Shown here piece after piece: positions 47,199 through 59,688 of a stretch of 64,000 bases of DNA (position 1 is the stretch's first letter; each line of letters starts with the position of its first letter). Made by a program: the position numbers and the translations under genes. This DNA comes from Cryptomeria japonica (taxonomy: Eukaryota; Streptophyta; Pinopsida; Cupressales; Cupressaceae). The stretch is from NCBI RefSeq assembly GCF_030272615.1, contig NC_081406.1, forward strand, positions 261,195,386-261,259,385, written 5' to 3'. The notes beneath the pieces were generated by a model that saw only the letters and a program-made list of their open reading frames with translations, searched no databases and was not told the DNA's origin.

Positions 47199-48302
47199 TG
47201 TGTGTGTGAAAAGTGGATTTGTATCTGTATCTGCAATACACAACACTTCAATTAAGTCATTACATGCATGGTTAGACAGATATAAACATGAATAATTAAA
47301 CCATAACAAATCGACCCATTGCCTTCTAAAAGATGCGAGTATAAGATTGCTCTCAGATTTGTATAAGCAATCGAGTGACTAGACAACACCAAGAAGAAGG
47401 ATTTTAATCTATATGAGTATGATATTAATGCTAGATGGATGCAAGATTAATCTCACAAGATTTAAGCAATAAATGAGATAAATGATCTAAATATGTATGC
47501 AATATTCTTAATGAAGCTAGAGCAAAAGCAACATAATAACAATATATTTTCCAGGATTTTTTTTGAATGAGAGATGAGAGCCTGAATTTATAGAAAATTT
47601 AGAAAGAAACCAACGGCTGAGATCAAATGATGATGAGCGGTCAAGATTTTCCAAGAGGAAGCACAATCGAGGTGAATTGATGTGATTGGATGTTTTTCTT
47701 AGTTTTAAAGGAAATTGAACTAAAATTAAGATAAAATCAAAAAAATTGATTTATTCTCTATTTCATTCAATTTTAATATTTAATTATTTTAATTGCTTTC
47801 TTTGAGATTATTTATCAATTTTCAATTTGTTTTTTTTTCAAGATTATCTCCAATTGATTTCTTTTCTCAAATTTTAATTTTGTTTTGGTCAGTTAATTCC
47901 CTTTTTGATTTATTTCCATTTTTGAAGATTTGTGCTCATAATTTCCAATTCCTCTTTCTTGATTTGTTTCCTTTTTTGAAGATTTATGGCAAATTGATTG
48001 ATTTAATTAAATTAATTCCTCTTTTTCATGATTTAATGGCAAATTGATTTATTTAATTAAATATGCAAAAGATATTTAATTAAAATAAATAAAATAATTG
48101 TTTAAAATGATTTACTTGGAATGATTTAATTAATTAAATAAATATTTAATTAATATTGATTGATTAATTTTCCATGTGACATTTGATAATTAAAGGATTA
48201 ATTATGTGCTCAAGATTTATTTAATTGCCTTTGGTTAGGACCTTGGTGATGTTGTTGAGATTAGGGGCCCATGGTTTAGATGACCATTTTTAGGGTATTA
48301 CA
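47199..48302 (-). mobile_element. element H, 5' LTR
   Basis: Partner of 35327-36430, of nearly equal length, ending in gggtattaca against the satellite. A plus-strand frame at 47793-48047 is T-rich chance sequence. Confidence 0.85.
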
Positions 48303-50835
48303 CTAGGAACCTTTAGGACACAATATGACCCCTTAGCACACCATAAAACCCATAATGATACCATATGGTGTCCTAAGGAGTCGTAGGACACCATATGACT
48401 TGTTAGGACACAATATGACTCCTAACAACACCTAAGGGGTCATATTGTGTCCTAAGGGGTCATAGGACACCATATGACCCCTAACGACACTGTATGGTGT
48501 CCTAAGGGGTCACATTGTGTCCTAAGGGTTATAGGAAACCATATGACCCCCAATGACACAAAATGACTCCTAATGATACCTAAGGGGTCATATGGTGTTC
48601 TAAGAGGTCATAGGACACCATATGACTCCTTAGCACACCATGCGACCCCTAATGACACCATATAGTTTCCTAAGGGGTCATATGGTGTCCTAAGGGGTCA
48701 TAGAACACCATATGACCCCTTAGGACACCATACGATGCATAATGACACCATATGGTGTCCTAAGGGGTCATAGGACACCATATGACCCCTTAGGACACAA
48801 TACGACCCCTTAGAACATAAAATAAACCCTAACGACACCTGAGGGGTCATATAATTTCCTAAGGGTCATAGGACACCATATAACTCCTTAGTACACCATA
48901 CAACCCCTAACGACACCATATGATGTCCTAAGGGGTCATAAGGTATCCCAAGGGGTCATAGAACACCATATGACCCCTTATGACACCATATGACACATAA
49001 CGACACCAAATGGTGTCCTAAGGTGTCATATGGTGTCCTAAGGGGTCATAGGATACCATATGACACCTTAAGAGATCATATGAGCCATAACAACACCATA
49101 TGGTGTCCTAAGGGGTCATAGAACACCATATGACACCTTAGGACACCATATGACCCATAACAATACCATATGGTGTCCTAAGGGATCATAGGACACCATA
49201 TGATGCCTTAGAACACAATATGACCCTTTATGACATCATATAGTGTCCTAAGGGGTCATAGGACACCATATGACCCCTTATGACATAATATGACCCCTAA
49301 CAACGCCATATAGTGTCATAAGAAGTTATATGGTCTCCTAAGGGGTTATAGAACACCATATAACTCCTTAAAACACAATAAGACCCATAACGACACCATA
49401 TGATGTCCTAAGGGGTCATATGGTGTCCTAAAGGGTCACAGGACACCATATGACCTCTTAGGACATAATATGACCCCTAACAAAACCTAATGGATCAGAT
49501 GGTGTCTAAGGGGTCATACGATGTCCTATGATCCATTAGGACACAATATGACCCCTTAGCACACCATACAACTCGCTACAACACCATATGGTGTCCTAAG
49601 GGGTCATAGGACACCATATGACCCGTTAGGACACAATATGACCCCTAACAATACCTAAGGGGTCATATGGTGTCCTAAGGGGTCATAGGATACCATATGC
49701 CCCCTTAACACACCATACAAACCCTAACGACACCATATGGTGTCCTAAAGGCTTATAGAACACCATATGACCCCTTAGGATACCATAAGACTCATAACAA
49801 CATCATATGGTGTCCTAAGGTGTCATATGGTGTCTTAAATGTTTAATGAGACACCATATGACCCTTTTGGACACAATATGACCCCTAACAACACCTGAGG
49901 GCTCATATGGTGTCCTAATGAGTCATATGATGTCCCATGGTGCTTTAAGATATAATATGACCCCTTAGCACACCATATAACCCCTAATGATGCCATATGG
50001 TATCCTAAGGGGTTATAAGATGCCATATGATATCCTAAGGTGTTATAAGATACCATATGACCCGTTAGGACACAATATGACCCCTAACAACACCTAAGGG
50101 GTCATAGGACACCATATGAACCCTTATGACACAATATAACCCTTAACGACACCTAATGGGTCATATGGTGTCCTAAGTGGTCATATGACATCCTATGACC
50201 CTTAAGACACAATATGACCCCTTAGCACACTATACAACCCCTAACGACATCATATGGTGTTCTAAGGGGTCATAAGATGCCATATGACCTGTTATGACAC
50301 AATTTGACCCCAAATGACACCTAAGGGATCATATGGTGTCCTAAGGGGTCATATGGTGTCTTAAGGGGTCATAGGATACCATATGACCCTTTAAGAGACC
50401 ATACGATCCATGATGACATCATATGGTATCCTAAGGGGTCATAGGACACCGTATGACCCCTTATGACACAATATGACCCCTAACGACACCTTAGGGGTCA
50501 TATGGTGTCCTTAGTGGTCATATGTTATCTTATGACCCCTTAGCACACCATACAAACCTTAACAACACCATACGATATCCTAAGGGTTTATAGGACACCA
50601 TATGACCCCTTAGGACACCATACGACCCATAACAAGACCATATAGTGTTTTAAGGAGTCATATGGTGTCCTAAGAGGTCATAGGACACCATATGACCCTT
50701 TAAGACATAATATGACCCCTTAGCACACCATATGACCCCTAACAACATCATATGGTATCCTAAGGGTTCATACGACACCATATGACTCATTAGGACACAA
50801 TATGACCCCTAACAACACCTAAGGGGTCATATGGT
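48303..50835. repeat. palindromic satellite array, right block
   Basis: Continuation of the array at 33889-35326 with the same motif, both orientations and about 90-base higher-order units, more diverged toward the right. It ends abruptly at 50835 where purine-rich sequence begins. Total array without element H is about 4 kb. Confidence 0.9.
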
Positions 50836-51440
50836 AAAGTTAGAGGTGATGATAGGTATGATAGAGAGATGGAATTTGGGGAAGAGAGAATTAGAGAGAG
50901 TTGGGGGTAATTAGGGGTTGGGAGGAGAGGGGTGATGGGAAAGTATCAACAAAGGGAGAGAGGGAGAGATGAGGAGAGAGGTTCAAAGAGAGAGGTCTAG
51001 AGAGAAGGTAATTAGGGGAAGGGGAGGGGGGAGAGAGAGGGAGGGAGTATCAACAAAGGAAGAGGGGGGAGAGATGGGGAGAGAGCCCCCTGATTACCCT
51101 CTCTCTAGTCCATCTCTTTGTTAATACTTCCCTCTCCCCCTCTGCTCCCCCTAATTATCCTCTCTGTATCATTCTCTTCACCTCTCTCCACATCTCTCCC
51201 TCTCTCCTTTTGTTGATACTTACTCTTCTCTCTCCCTTCTTATCCGATAATTACACCCAACTCTCTCTCACATTATTTCTTTCCCTCAATTACCCTCGAT
51301 CACCTCTCTCCTCCTATGGGTTTATAGATACTTCCATCTCCCCCTCTCCCCACCCCCTAATTACTGCCTATGTCTCTCTTCACCTTTTTCCCCATCTCTC
51401 TTCTCTCTTTGTTGATACTTTGTTGATATTTTGAGATGAT
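50836..51440. repeat. purine tract switching to pyrimidine tract
   Basis: From 50836 to about 51085 the plus strand is almost all A/G (agagagggagagatg, tatcaacaaagg). From 51090 to 51430 it is almost all C/T with the reverse-complement words (ctttgttgatac, catctctccctctctcc). The two halves are imperfect inverted repeats of a mini-satellite with units of about 100-120 bases. The frame at 51210-51434 comes from the repeat. Confidence 0.8.
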
Positions 51441-52575
51441 TGTTACAAAAATTCATGCAATAGAGAAATCATATGAAAAAGTCATGAGTTTTTTATGTTT
51501 TTAAAATTAAGGATGAATTTAAATGAATTATAATTATTTTTTAAAACAAATAATTGAATATCTACCTATTCCATATCATAGAGCTCTTAATTACCTTTCC
51601 AACGCATGTAAAAAATCAAATTTTCAATATAAAACACAAAAGTTATGCCCAATTTACTAAAATATATATTTTTTAATTTTTTCAAAAACGGATATTTGAT
51701 TTTAAAACATAAATTTTTCCCTCCATATTTTCGTTCGGGATTTCTTTGGGATTTGGCTTGGAAGTGACAAGCCTAGAAAGTCAACTGAAAAAACGTGTTT
51801 TTCAGTATTCCTTGATTTTCTAGACTTTACATTGGTGGCTGACGACTTGTTTTATAGCCAAAATTGATAAAATGAAAAGTGTTTCTTAAGGACATTCTCA
51901 GATTTCCAACAATATAAGGCTTGTATTATTTCAACTTTAATAAATAATTATTATTTATTTTCTAATTGAATTCTGACAAAAGTCACAATTGATAGACTGA
52001 TTGAAAAACATAACTTTCAAACCGCATAACATTTTTTGAATCCGAAACATGTGTACAATCCTATGCTTTGTCTACTATAGGGAAAAAATTTTAAAAATTG
52101 AATTTCATAAGGTTTTGACCAAGTTAAGGTGGTCAGACGTAGGAGTTTCTGAATTTCTGAAAAGTTGTAGTAAAAAAATCATAAATAATTATTTACTTTA
52201 TAAAAAATTATAAAAAAATATGTGTCACATTTGAACACGAGTCTAATACTTATATTATAAATCTTATAAAAAAATATTATAATTTGATTGTGAATAGGGT
52301 GGTTGGACATACACCTACTTCTTATCTTTTTCTTGAAATTTTAGTACCACTGCATTGAAATTTGAAATTTTCATGAAATAGGATTTTTTTTTTCAAAAAA
52401 AAACTAGTAGCTTAGAAACTGAATTCAATTTTCTATAGATTCTCTTCTTACATATTTTAAAAATAATGTTCATAACTTATTCAATTTTTGCATGTCAAGT
52501 TGCATAACTTTGATTTTTTGAAATTTCATTGGCACTTAAGGGCCTGTTTTGGCATACCATGATCCTGCACATACC
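51441..52575. repeat. right terminal inverted repeat of element E
   Basis: Its outer end ccatgatcctgcacatacc (52557-52575) and its inner block (51465-51710) are inverted matches to 14500-14955. Between them, 51720-52540 is AT-rich DNA with no gene. The inserts and substitutions make the pair old. I could not define a target-site duplication. Confidence 0.6.
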
Positions 52576-53578
52576 CTCCCAATTAAATTCATCCCAAAAC
52601 ATACTAATCCTTTCAAATTCACATTTCTAAATTCACACATTTTCCATTTTCCATATTTCATTTTCCAAATATTCTCCATAAATAATTTCAAAAACATACT
52701 TCATTTTCAACTCACATTTCTAAATTTACACATTCTCCAAATTGCCTCTTCATCCAGACATTTTCTTAATTAATTTCCACATCACTCATCAAATTCCTCC
52801 AAATTAAATTCACCCCCCATTTTTTTCTCCATTTTCTCATAAATCATTTTCAAATCATATTTCCTATTCACACATCATTTCCAAACACACTTCTCATTCA
52901 CATATCTTTCATCTTTGTCCATTTTTCAAACCATACTACATTTTCAAATCATACTCACAAATATTTCATAGGTCATTTTCTAAACACGTCCATATTTCAT
53001 CTTCTCAATTTATCTTCAAATTCACCCTTCTTTCATAAAGTCATTTCCCCTTCATTCATCAAATTCAAATCATTTCAAAAAAAATAATAATTCATTTTCA
53101 CCTCACATCTACTTTATTATCTTATTTCCACATAAATCACAAAAAATTCCAAGGTTTTCACTCACTCCAAAACATCAAATTCCATTCAACTCTCAACATA
53201 CAAAGGTCTTGTCCTTAGTTCTTTCAAGATATTGCTAATCACAACAACAAATACTTTCTATTGTCTCTACATCTAGAATCAATCATCCTAAGGGGCATTA
53301 CTAAGCATCTTAAATAGGTTAAAACTAGCTTTTGAGTGCATCCTCTCATAGCTAGGTAGCTTGTGCCTTGTAAAACACAAAACCTCGCTACACCTCATCT
53401 CACAATTATTTGAAACCAAGCAAGCAATTTCAAAAAGAACTTTGTTTATATACAACCTTTGGTAAAAGGAGGTACTCATCCATACACATTTCAACTCATC
53501 TTCATCATCATAAAATCTTGGTACTATCAAAGGAGATCAAACACACACTTTTTCACCTACAACTATGTGGTTCACAAC
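52576..53578 (+). mobile_element. element C leader, right of insertion E
   Basis: C/T/A-rich leader with recurring ttccat, tttcaaatcat and cacatttc words, like 14256-14499 on the other side of element E. From 53190 to 53578 composition becomes more balanced and leads directly to the gag ATG. No separate gene is seen. Confidence 0.55.
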
Positions 53579-56557
53579 ATGGCTAGGACTAGGTCTCAGA
53601 TTAGAGACAAACTCAAAATGAAATATGGGAAGAAGAGGAAGAGGTTGTTAACCCCTTTTCTAGAAGATAAGGCCCAAACACCCCTACACAAGCACAAATA
53701 GAAGAAGCAACTCGTAATCCCAAATTTTAATAGACTTTTTGAGGAAATTCTTAGGGGAAATGCTGATGCCCATTTTTTAAAACTTGCTCAAGAAGGAGCC
53801 AAACTTCCCATAGACTTTGATGTATGGCAATTGAGGGATGTACCCGAACAAGCCCAACATAGCCATAGGCAAGAACCAAATCAAGATGACATGAGGAAAA
53901 GGAATACCTACAACTATGATGATTACTATCAACAAGGAAACATCCTGCCTCATCCTATAGAAATGAATATGTTGAGACAACAGATGCAAGACCTCGCCCA
54001 ACAAGTACACTTAGGAAGGTCACAAAAGTATATTCTCTCAAAGATATTTGTCCATATCCATTTGATAGAAACATATACATGCCTTCTTTCCCATTCAACT
54101 TTGAAACCCCAAAGTTTGATAAATACAAAGGAAAGGGAGACTCTAGAGATCATGTGCGAGAATTTTACTCCGCTGCTTAGAGATCGCATATAAGGACACA
54201 TTTAATCCGCCTTTTCCCCAAAATTTGGGAGGCTTAGCCATGCAATGGTTCTCACACCTACTCGGTGGGATCAAGACCTTTGAGGGCCTAGTACAAAAAG
54301 TTATCACTCATCATGCACATAACATAGAATGAGATGTCTCTATGGCTGATCTATGCAATACAAAATAAAAGAATGATGAGATATTCTCAACATTCTTACA
54401 AAGATGGAGACATATTTCTAGTAGACGTTCCTTCCCCATTCCCGAAGAATAATTAGTTGAAATTTTTATTTCAAAATTAAATGAGGAAATGGAATTGTAC
54501 TTAGACATAAAATGTTCAGACACTTTCAAAGATGTGATAGCCCAAGGACTTAAAATTGAGAAAGCCCTTATGAAAAAAGGGAGTTGTTAAGATATACAAT
54601 GACAACAAGGAAGGTCCATGCCCAACCTACAAGAATGACAAACCAAAATTTTGGGCCAAGAACAAAAACATTGTTAACGATGGTGTTGTGGACACACGAA
54701 CAATCAAAATTGCTCAACCCATAGTCAAAATTGCAGGGCAAGCAGATAATCGCAACAAAGCCACTACCAATCAAGGTAATCCCCAAAACAATCAAAGAAA
54801 TCAAACTCCAAATACACAGGAAGAGGAACCTAAAAATAGGTACCCTACCTACAAGCCCAATAACACATACTCACCATTGGGAGAATTTCTTGAAAATATC
54901 TTACGACAACTCATCTCTTCGGATCTCATCACATTACCTAAAACATCACACTATGAACCACAGAGTAAACCTTCATGGTGGAGAGATAATGAGTATTGTG
55001 AATTTCACCAGGGAAAAGGACACAAAACAAGTAACTTCTATCGGTTAAAAGATATCGTTCAAGACCTCGTTGATTGAGGTGACATAGAAGTCAATGGTCA
55101 CAATGCCAAAACTTCCAATACTGATCATACCACATTAAAAAGTCCACTCCCATCATACGAGAAAGGAGGTCCCTCCCATTAAGGTAAGAACCAAGATAAC
55201 ACGACAAATTATACATGCACACCATATACTTATATTGTCAACCACCTTTATGATGCCAATGAACAAGTTGCAACCATTACCATTAAAGGTAAAGATCCCA
55301 CATGCAACGTTGTTACTCATCATAGTAATATTACTGTACAAGGAGCACCATCAAGAGCGATTAGATAAGACACCAACACTTATCTCCATACTAGAGATTT
55401 TGCGCTTATCACCCTCATATAAAACCATCTTAGGCCAAGCTCTCCAAACAACATGAGTTCCACTCGACCTAAATATAGATCAATTTCAAGCCATGGTTAG
55501 AAATATCAAATCATCCCCATGTCTCACTTTCACTAAAAGTGATGATGTATCGTGTTAGCATCCGCATAATGCCCCTCTACACATTGAGGGATTCATACAC
55601 CAACACAGAATCAAGAGAGTCTTGATTGACAATGGAGTAGGCCTTAACATTTGCACCCTGCAAATGATCACAACATTGGGATATTCAGAAGAAGCAGTAG
55701 ATGTCAGAAAGAGGATTACCATTAAATCCTATGATGATGCAGAGCATTCCTCAAAAGGGTGTGTCACTCTACGAGTACGGGTGGGACCTATGGTAAAAGA
55801 TGTGGTTTTCCAAGTCCTAGACTTACCTCTTCTGTACAATCTCCTACTAGGTAGACCATGGATCTATGCCATGCAAGAAGTACCATCTACCTACCATTAG
55901 TGCATAAAATTCCCACATCATGGTGTAGAAATTACTATCTTGGGTGATGCTAACTCATTTTCCTATTGTCACAATATAAGGCATCAACCAGATATCATAG
56001 TGCCTAGAAACAAAGAAGCCACCACGTCCTCATCATACATCCACCTAGCTTCTCTTACCAGTACATCAATCCCTACACCCAAACAGGAAAAGCTGAAAAT
56101 GAAATTAAGAGATGAAGGCCTAGGAGAGTATAATATTAGTCAAATTTTCTATGTTGGCCAACTACCCCTCTCACCTAGGACTCATGGAAAACTACAATAG
56201 TCACTCAAGCCACTTATTGTAGCCAACACCACTACAGTTGATGGATTCATCCCAGGAAGATCACAAGAATAGGAAATTATTGATGAAGATTTGGTAGGAT
56301 GGATCTACAAAGACCCTTTCGACATAGCTAGACAACAGGTTAGGATCCTAACAGAGAGGTATGGTAAAGGTTTTACCCTAATGCAAAAGATGGGCTATGA
56401 TGGCCATAGTGCATTGGGCTCCCACAAACAAGGTGTACAAGAGCCATTGCAACTGTTGTTACAACCATGTGATACGACTGGAATCGGCTTCAATCATGGT
56501 TCAGGAGACTCTCCTAAACTCAAGATTCCAAGAAAACAAAAAGAAGACCACTTCTAA
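53579..56557 (+). pseudogene. element C gag-protease-G-patch pseudogene
   Basis: Starts MARTRSQIRDKLKMKYGKKR at the ATG 53579-53581 and then switches frame many times. In order: an N-terminal Gln-rich segment (MNMLRQQMQDLAQQVHLGRS), a Gag domain (FETPKFDKYKGKGDSRDHV near 54100, then ALKIEKALMKKG-like sequence near 54550), a zinc motif with its last Cys lost (YCEFHQGKGHKTSNFY, near 55000), a retropepsin-like domain (VLIDNGVGLNICT near 55620 and LLLGRPWIYAM near 55845), and a G-patch (YGKGFTLMQKMGYDGHSALG near 56370). The protease motif has Asp-Asn-Gly rather than Asp-Ser/Thr-Gly. After 56557 only short frames remain and no reverse transcriptase follows. The order fits a plant Ty3/gypsy element. 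Confidence 0.8.
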
Positions 56558-56759
56558 GATCACCCCTTCTAGAAGCAGGACAATGTCTATTGCAAATCAA
56601 CCTACAAGATCAACAAATTTTAGTCACCAAAGCACTTCTCAAAGTAAGCAAAGGAGTTATGTTGCCCGCCAAACTATCACTCTTGGGATAAAACTCTTGT
56701 CCACTTCATACACCCAAGCAACATTCAATGTGTCCAACAGAGATCTGAGGTGATCAAAA

Positions 56760-58642
56760 GTGCATTGTGAATCGGTGAACATTGTTGAAGGTTTTGAAAG
56801 TGTGAAACCCTAGCTTAGGAGCAGGAAAGCTATTTATTAGCAAATCCTACTCTTTGCTTCAAAGTTTTTTCATATTATAGTATGAATACTTTGCATCTAG
56901 TTGATGTGATCAAGAGTCCACGATGAGTTTTTAAATGACATTCATTTAAATTAGAGTAAACAAACCTCGTCGGTGCCCTATCTAGTGTACCGTATGGAGT
57001 TTTGCATGTTGAAGATGTCAGATCTTTTGGTCATTGCAAAATGGAGGACACATGTGTATCAGTTATTTATGAATAGTATAGATCATTGTGTGATAACAAG
57101 GGCATATTGAAAGAAGAGTTTAAAAGTATCATTAAGAAAGGGTTTCATCATGTAGTTAACTTCATTAATGATTTTGATAATGAGTTAGTTAGATTTGTTT
57201 TGAGTTGCATTCATGATCAATTTATGTGGTTGGATTGACCACATAAAATAACAAAGGACGTCATTCATGTAGTAATCGGATTTTGCTCAACTGGTGAAGT
57301 ACCCTTACTTAGATCTGTACCCAAGAATGATGTTGAGAAGATGACAAGATCAAGATGGGATGGTAGAGCCATGATAGTAAACAAAAATGATCCACCTATG
57401 AAATATGCCTCTATGGTGATCGGGTATAAAATCTACTATTCTAGCAGAATGAACAACATACCGATAACAACTATTCATACTGCCTATTGGATGGTAAACG
57501 AGAATGTTGAATATGATTTAGCAGAGGCATTAGGAAGTCAACTGATGGTGAATCTAGAAGCTGTAAAGAAAGACAAGAAGCTAAGATTAAAATTTGGACA
57601 ATTGATTTTGGGATTATTTTTCTATTTCCAAAACCATTTTCCCAGTATTGGAGATGTTCAATGGATTGAAGGTACCCCTGCACTACTTCAGATGAAGAAT
57701 AGTATTAGTATATTGAAGGACAAGTTTGATAATATTTCATGGGGTTACTTCAAGGAATTTCAAAAGAAAATGCATGCTAGAGAGCGTATACCGATAGAAG
57801 TAGTCAACCGGTATGAGAAGACAATTTGTTGCATGGTGGATATTGACACCTGTATGATGGAAGAAGTTATCCCTAGGACCACATGGCTATTACCTATGGG
57901 ATATGAGGTAGACAAGGATCTACTCATTTATTATGCTAACCATTTGTTAGAGCAACCGATGGATACCACTACAAAGAGATATGGGACTTACAAAGAAAAA
58001 TCTCTACAAGTTCACTCTGAGCTGCAGAGACCAGTGATTGCTAAGAAGATAAGGAAGGAGGTTGAAGAATTTGCTGAGTGGGAAGGTTTCACAAAAGAGC
58101 ATATAGAAAAAGAAAAGGCCAAGTATGCAATAGAGCAAGGTGAAACATCAACTGTACCTACCAGTACCCCTACCAATACCCCTACCAGTAAGACTAGAGC
58201 TGCAAAAGCCAAAGCAGCAGAGAAGAAGATGGAAGAAGACAAACTGATTGAATCACAAAGAGGGAAACCATCTAAAATTCAGTTCCGGAGAAAGCAGAAA
58301 TTTATTGACCCACCTGCTGAACTAGTTCAAACTAGAAAGAGGAAGGAGAAACAAGCCCACAAACCGACAAATGATGAAGAGGCTACTGAATCAGAGGAGG
58401 ATAAAATAACACTTAGAGAAAGTGTTAAGAATCCTAAAGAAAATGGTAAGGGTAAGTCACCTAAGAAATCATTTATACTAGAAGATTCTTTCAATAGAAT
58501 GATTCAAATAATGAAGGATTATGGGATATACAAAGGTTTGAATACATTGTTTGTTCATTTATCTAAAAGTCAACAAAGGGAGATTGAAGATGCAGTCATC
58601 TTTAGTATGAATAAATATAGAAGATACCTCATTGAGTTGTAA
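56760..58642 (+). pseudogene. element B protein of unknown family
   Basis: An open frame of 433 codons from an ATG at 57341 to 58642. In the same frame, protein-like sequence extends upstream to about 56965 through two stops (TAG near 57075, TGA near 57237), including HVEDVRSFG and FVLSCIHDQFMWLD, so the true start is upstream and lost. Recognisable blocks are SRWDGRAM, KYASMVIGYKIYYSSRMN and LGLFFYFQNHFP; the second half is Lys/Glu-rich with a TPTNTPTS stretch and a nuclear-signal-like RKRKEKQ. I know such proteins only as unnamed retrotransposon-associated products of plants and cannot assign a function. The stretch 56760-56960 is non-coding with an unclear boundary to element C. Confidence 0.5.
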
Positions 58643-59134
58643 GGGGAGATTCCCAATTATTTGTATAATCTAATTGATGGAAGGTGGCAGGCAACCATTA
58701 GCCATGATAAAGAATTCATTGATTATATCTTTAAGCACCTACAATCGGAAGCAAGTGAAGAAGAAATTGAATAGATAAAGGTTAATGCAAGGGCATCTTT
58801 TAGATCCAAGAAGAGATTAGCAAGAATTTTAATAGGAGAGACTGAATCAGTCCAGAAGGAGATTGATATTTTGATCAAGAAGGCTTTAGGTGTCATTCCA
58901 GATGAAGATGAAGAAAAATATGAACAAGTTGAGGAAGATAGTTCTCAAAAGCCAAAGGCAAAAGAACTTCTTAAAGGTGTTAAGATCACAGATTGTATCA
59001 TGTGTGTTTCTATTATTGTGTTTATCTTTATTCTTGTTGCAGTTGATCAGATTTGAGATTGTGTTTAATTTATTTAATCCCGTGAAAACTGATTCACTCC
59101 CCCTCTCAGTTTTCCTTCATTATTGTTGCCAAAA
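58643..59134 (+). mobile_element. element B, 3' region and LTR end
   Basis: After the stop, another charged stretch (EEKYEQVEEDSSQKPKAKEL) lies in a frame ending at 59056. From about 58985 the sequence resembles the 3' end of the solo LTR at 3099-3879 read on its own strand: gtgtttct, tttattcttgtt, then gtgaaaactgattcactccc and the C-rich tract before ctctcag. It ends ttgttgccaaaa next to the duplication aatat (59135-59139); a canonical end would be ca, so one base may have changed. Most of the 3' LTR is missing, suggesting an internal deletion. Confidence 0.5.
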
Positions 59135-59394
59135 AATATTTCCTCTCCATTAGAGAGATCATTAATAGGAGTATTTAATCTTTCCTCATGAATAAAAGGT
59201 ATTTGAGGAGGGGTACAAGAAATCATAAATGTTTTATTTATAGGAGGAATACCATGTATAGAGAGTAAGGTTACATTAAGGAATGTGTTTATTATATCAT
59301 CATCTTCCTCTAGGATATCCTTATGAGAGAAGGAAATTTTAGGAGAAAGATAAACATTATTCATCAAACAAGTGTTTATAATCTCTTCTTGCAC
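59135..59394 (-). pseudogene. element A Gag-like frame, upstream half
   Basis: Minus-strand frame starting near 59394, acidic and hydrophobic, with segments NNVYLSPKISFSHKDILEED and SIHGIPPINKTFMIS. It stays open up to the edge of element B, and its reading frame is the one that continues at 5861 after removal of B. No family is recognised. It lies about 280 bases inside the primer site, as expected for the start of gag. Confidence 0.5.
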
Positions 59395-59667
59395 TAAAGT
59401 GTCTTCAAGAGTAAGAGGATCTTGGGAAGAGGGAAAATCATAGCCATGGATGAAAGAAAAACATGAGCTATAATCATATGCACAAAAGGGAACATTATGG
59501 AGATCTTGAATTAAATTTTAAGTTGAATTAGCAAAGAAAGATAACTACTCCATTTATCAAATCTACTTATGATATGCAATAACCAAATAAGTTTTCACTC
59601 AATATATGCAATGTAATTATAAAAAATTAGTTCTGAAAACACCAAATCAGAAATATGGAAAATGTAA
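59395..59667 (-). mobile_element. element A leader
   Basis: AT-rich non-coding sequence between the primer site and the Gag-like frame. Protein-like sequence may continue upstream to about 59500, but no start is evident. Confidence 0.5.
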
Positions 59668-59685
59668 GAAGCATCGGGTTCACCA
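59668..59685 (-). other. primer-binding site of element A
   Basis: The minus strand reads tggtgaacccgatgcttc. The first 12 bases match the sites of C and G exactly, and the three-base spacing to the LTR is as in G. Confidence 0.75.
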
Positions 59686-59688
59686 AAA

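Larger units (their letters stand above)
35327..48302 (-). mobile_element. element H: LTR retrotransposon with antisense gene
   Basis: LTRs at 35327-36430 and 47199-48302 on the minus strand start TGTAATACCC and end in a CACACACA run. Satellite repeats lie directly on both sides, with 5-mers ttagg (35322-35326) and ctagg (48303-48307) as a one-mismatch duplication. The primer site is at 47177-47194 and the purine tract (caaagaggggaaaa) at 36431-36444. The 10.8-kb interior holds a Gag-like frame on the minus strand (42816-45110) and a plant mobile domain pseudogene on the plus strand (38150-39270). No polymerase is recognised, so it is non-autonomous. LTR divergence is about 4% by eye. Confidence 0.85.

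Noticed and set aside
33889-50835. CRISPR-like array
   Set aside because: No constant repeat with unique spacers; every part is the same motif in both orientations, and the DNA is plant nuclear.
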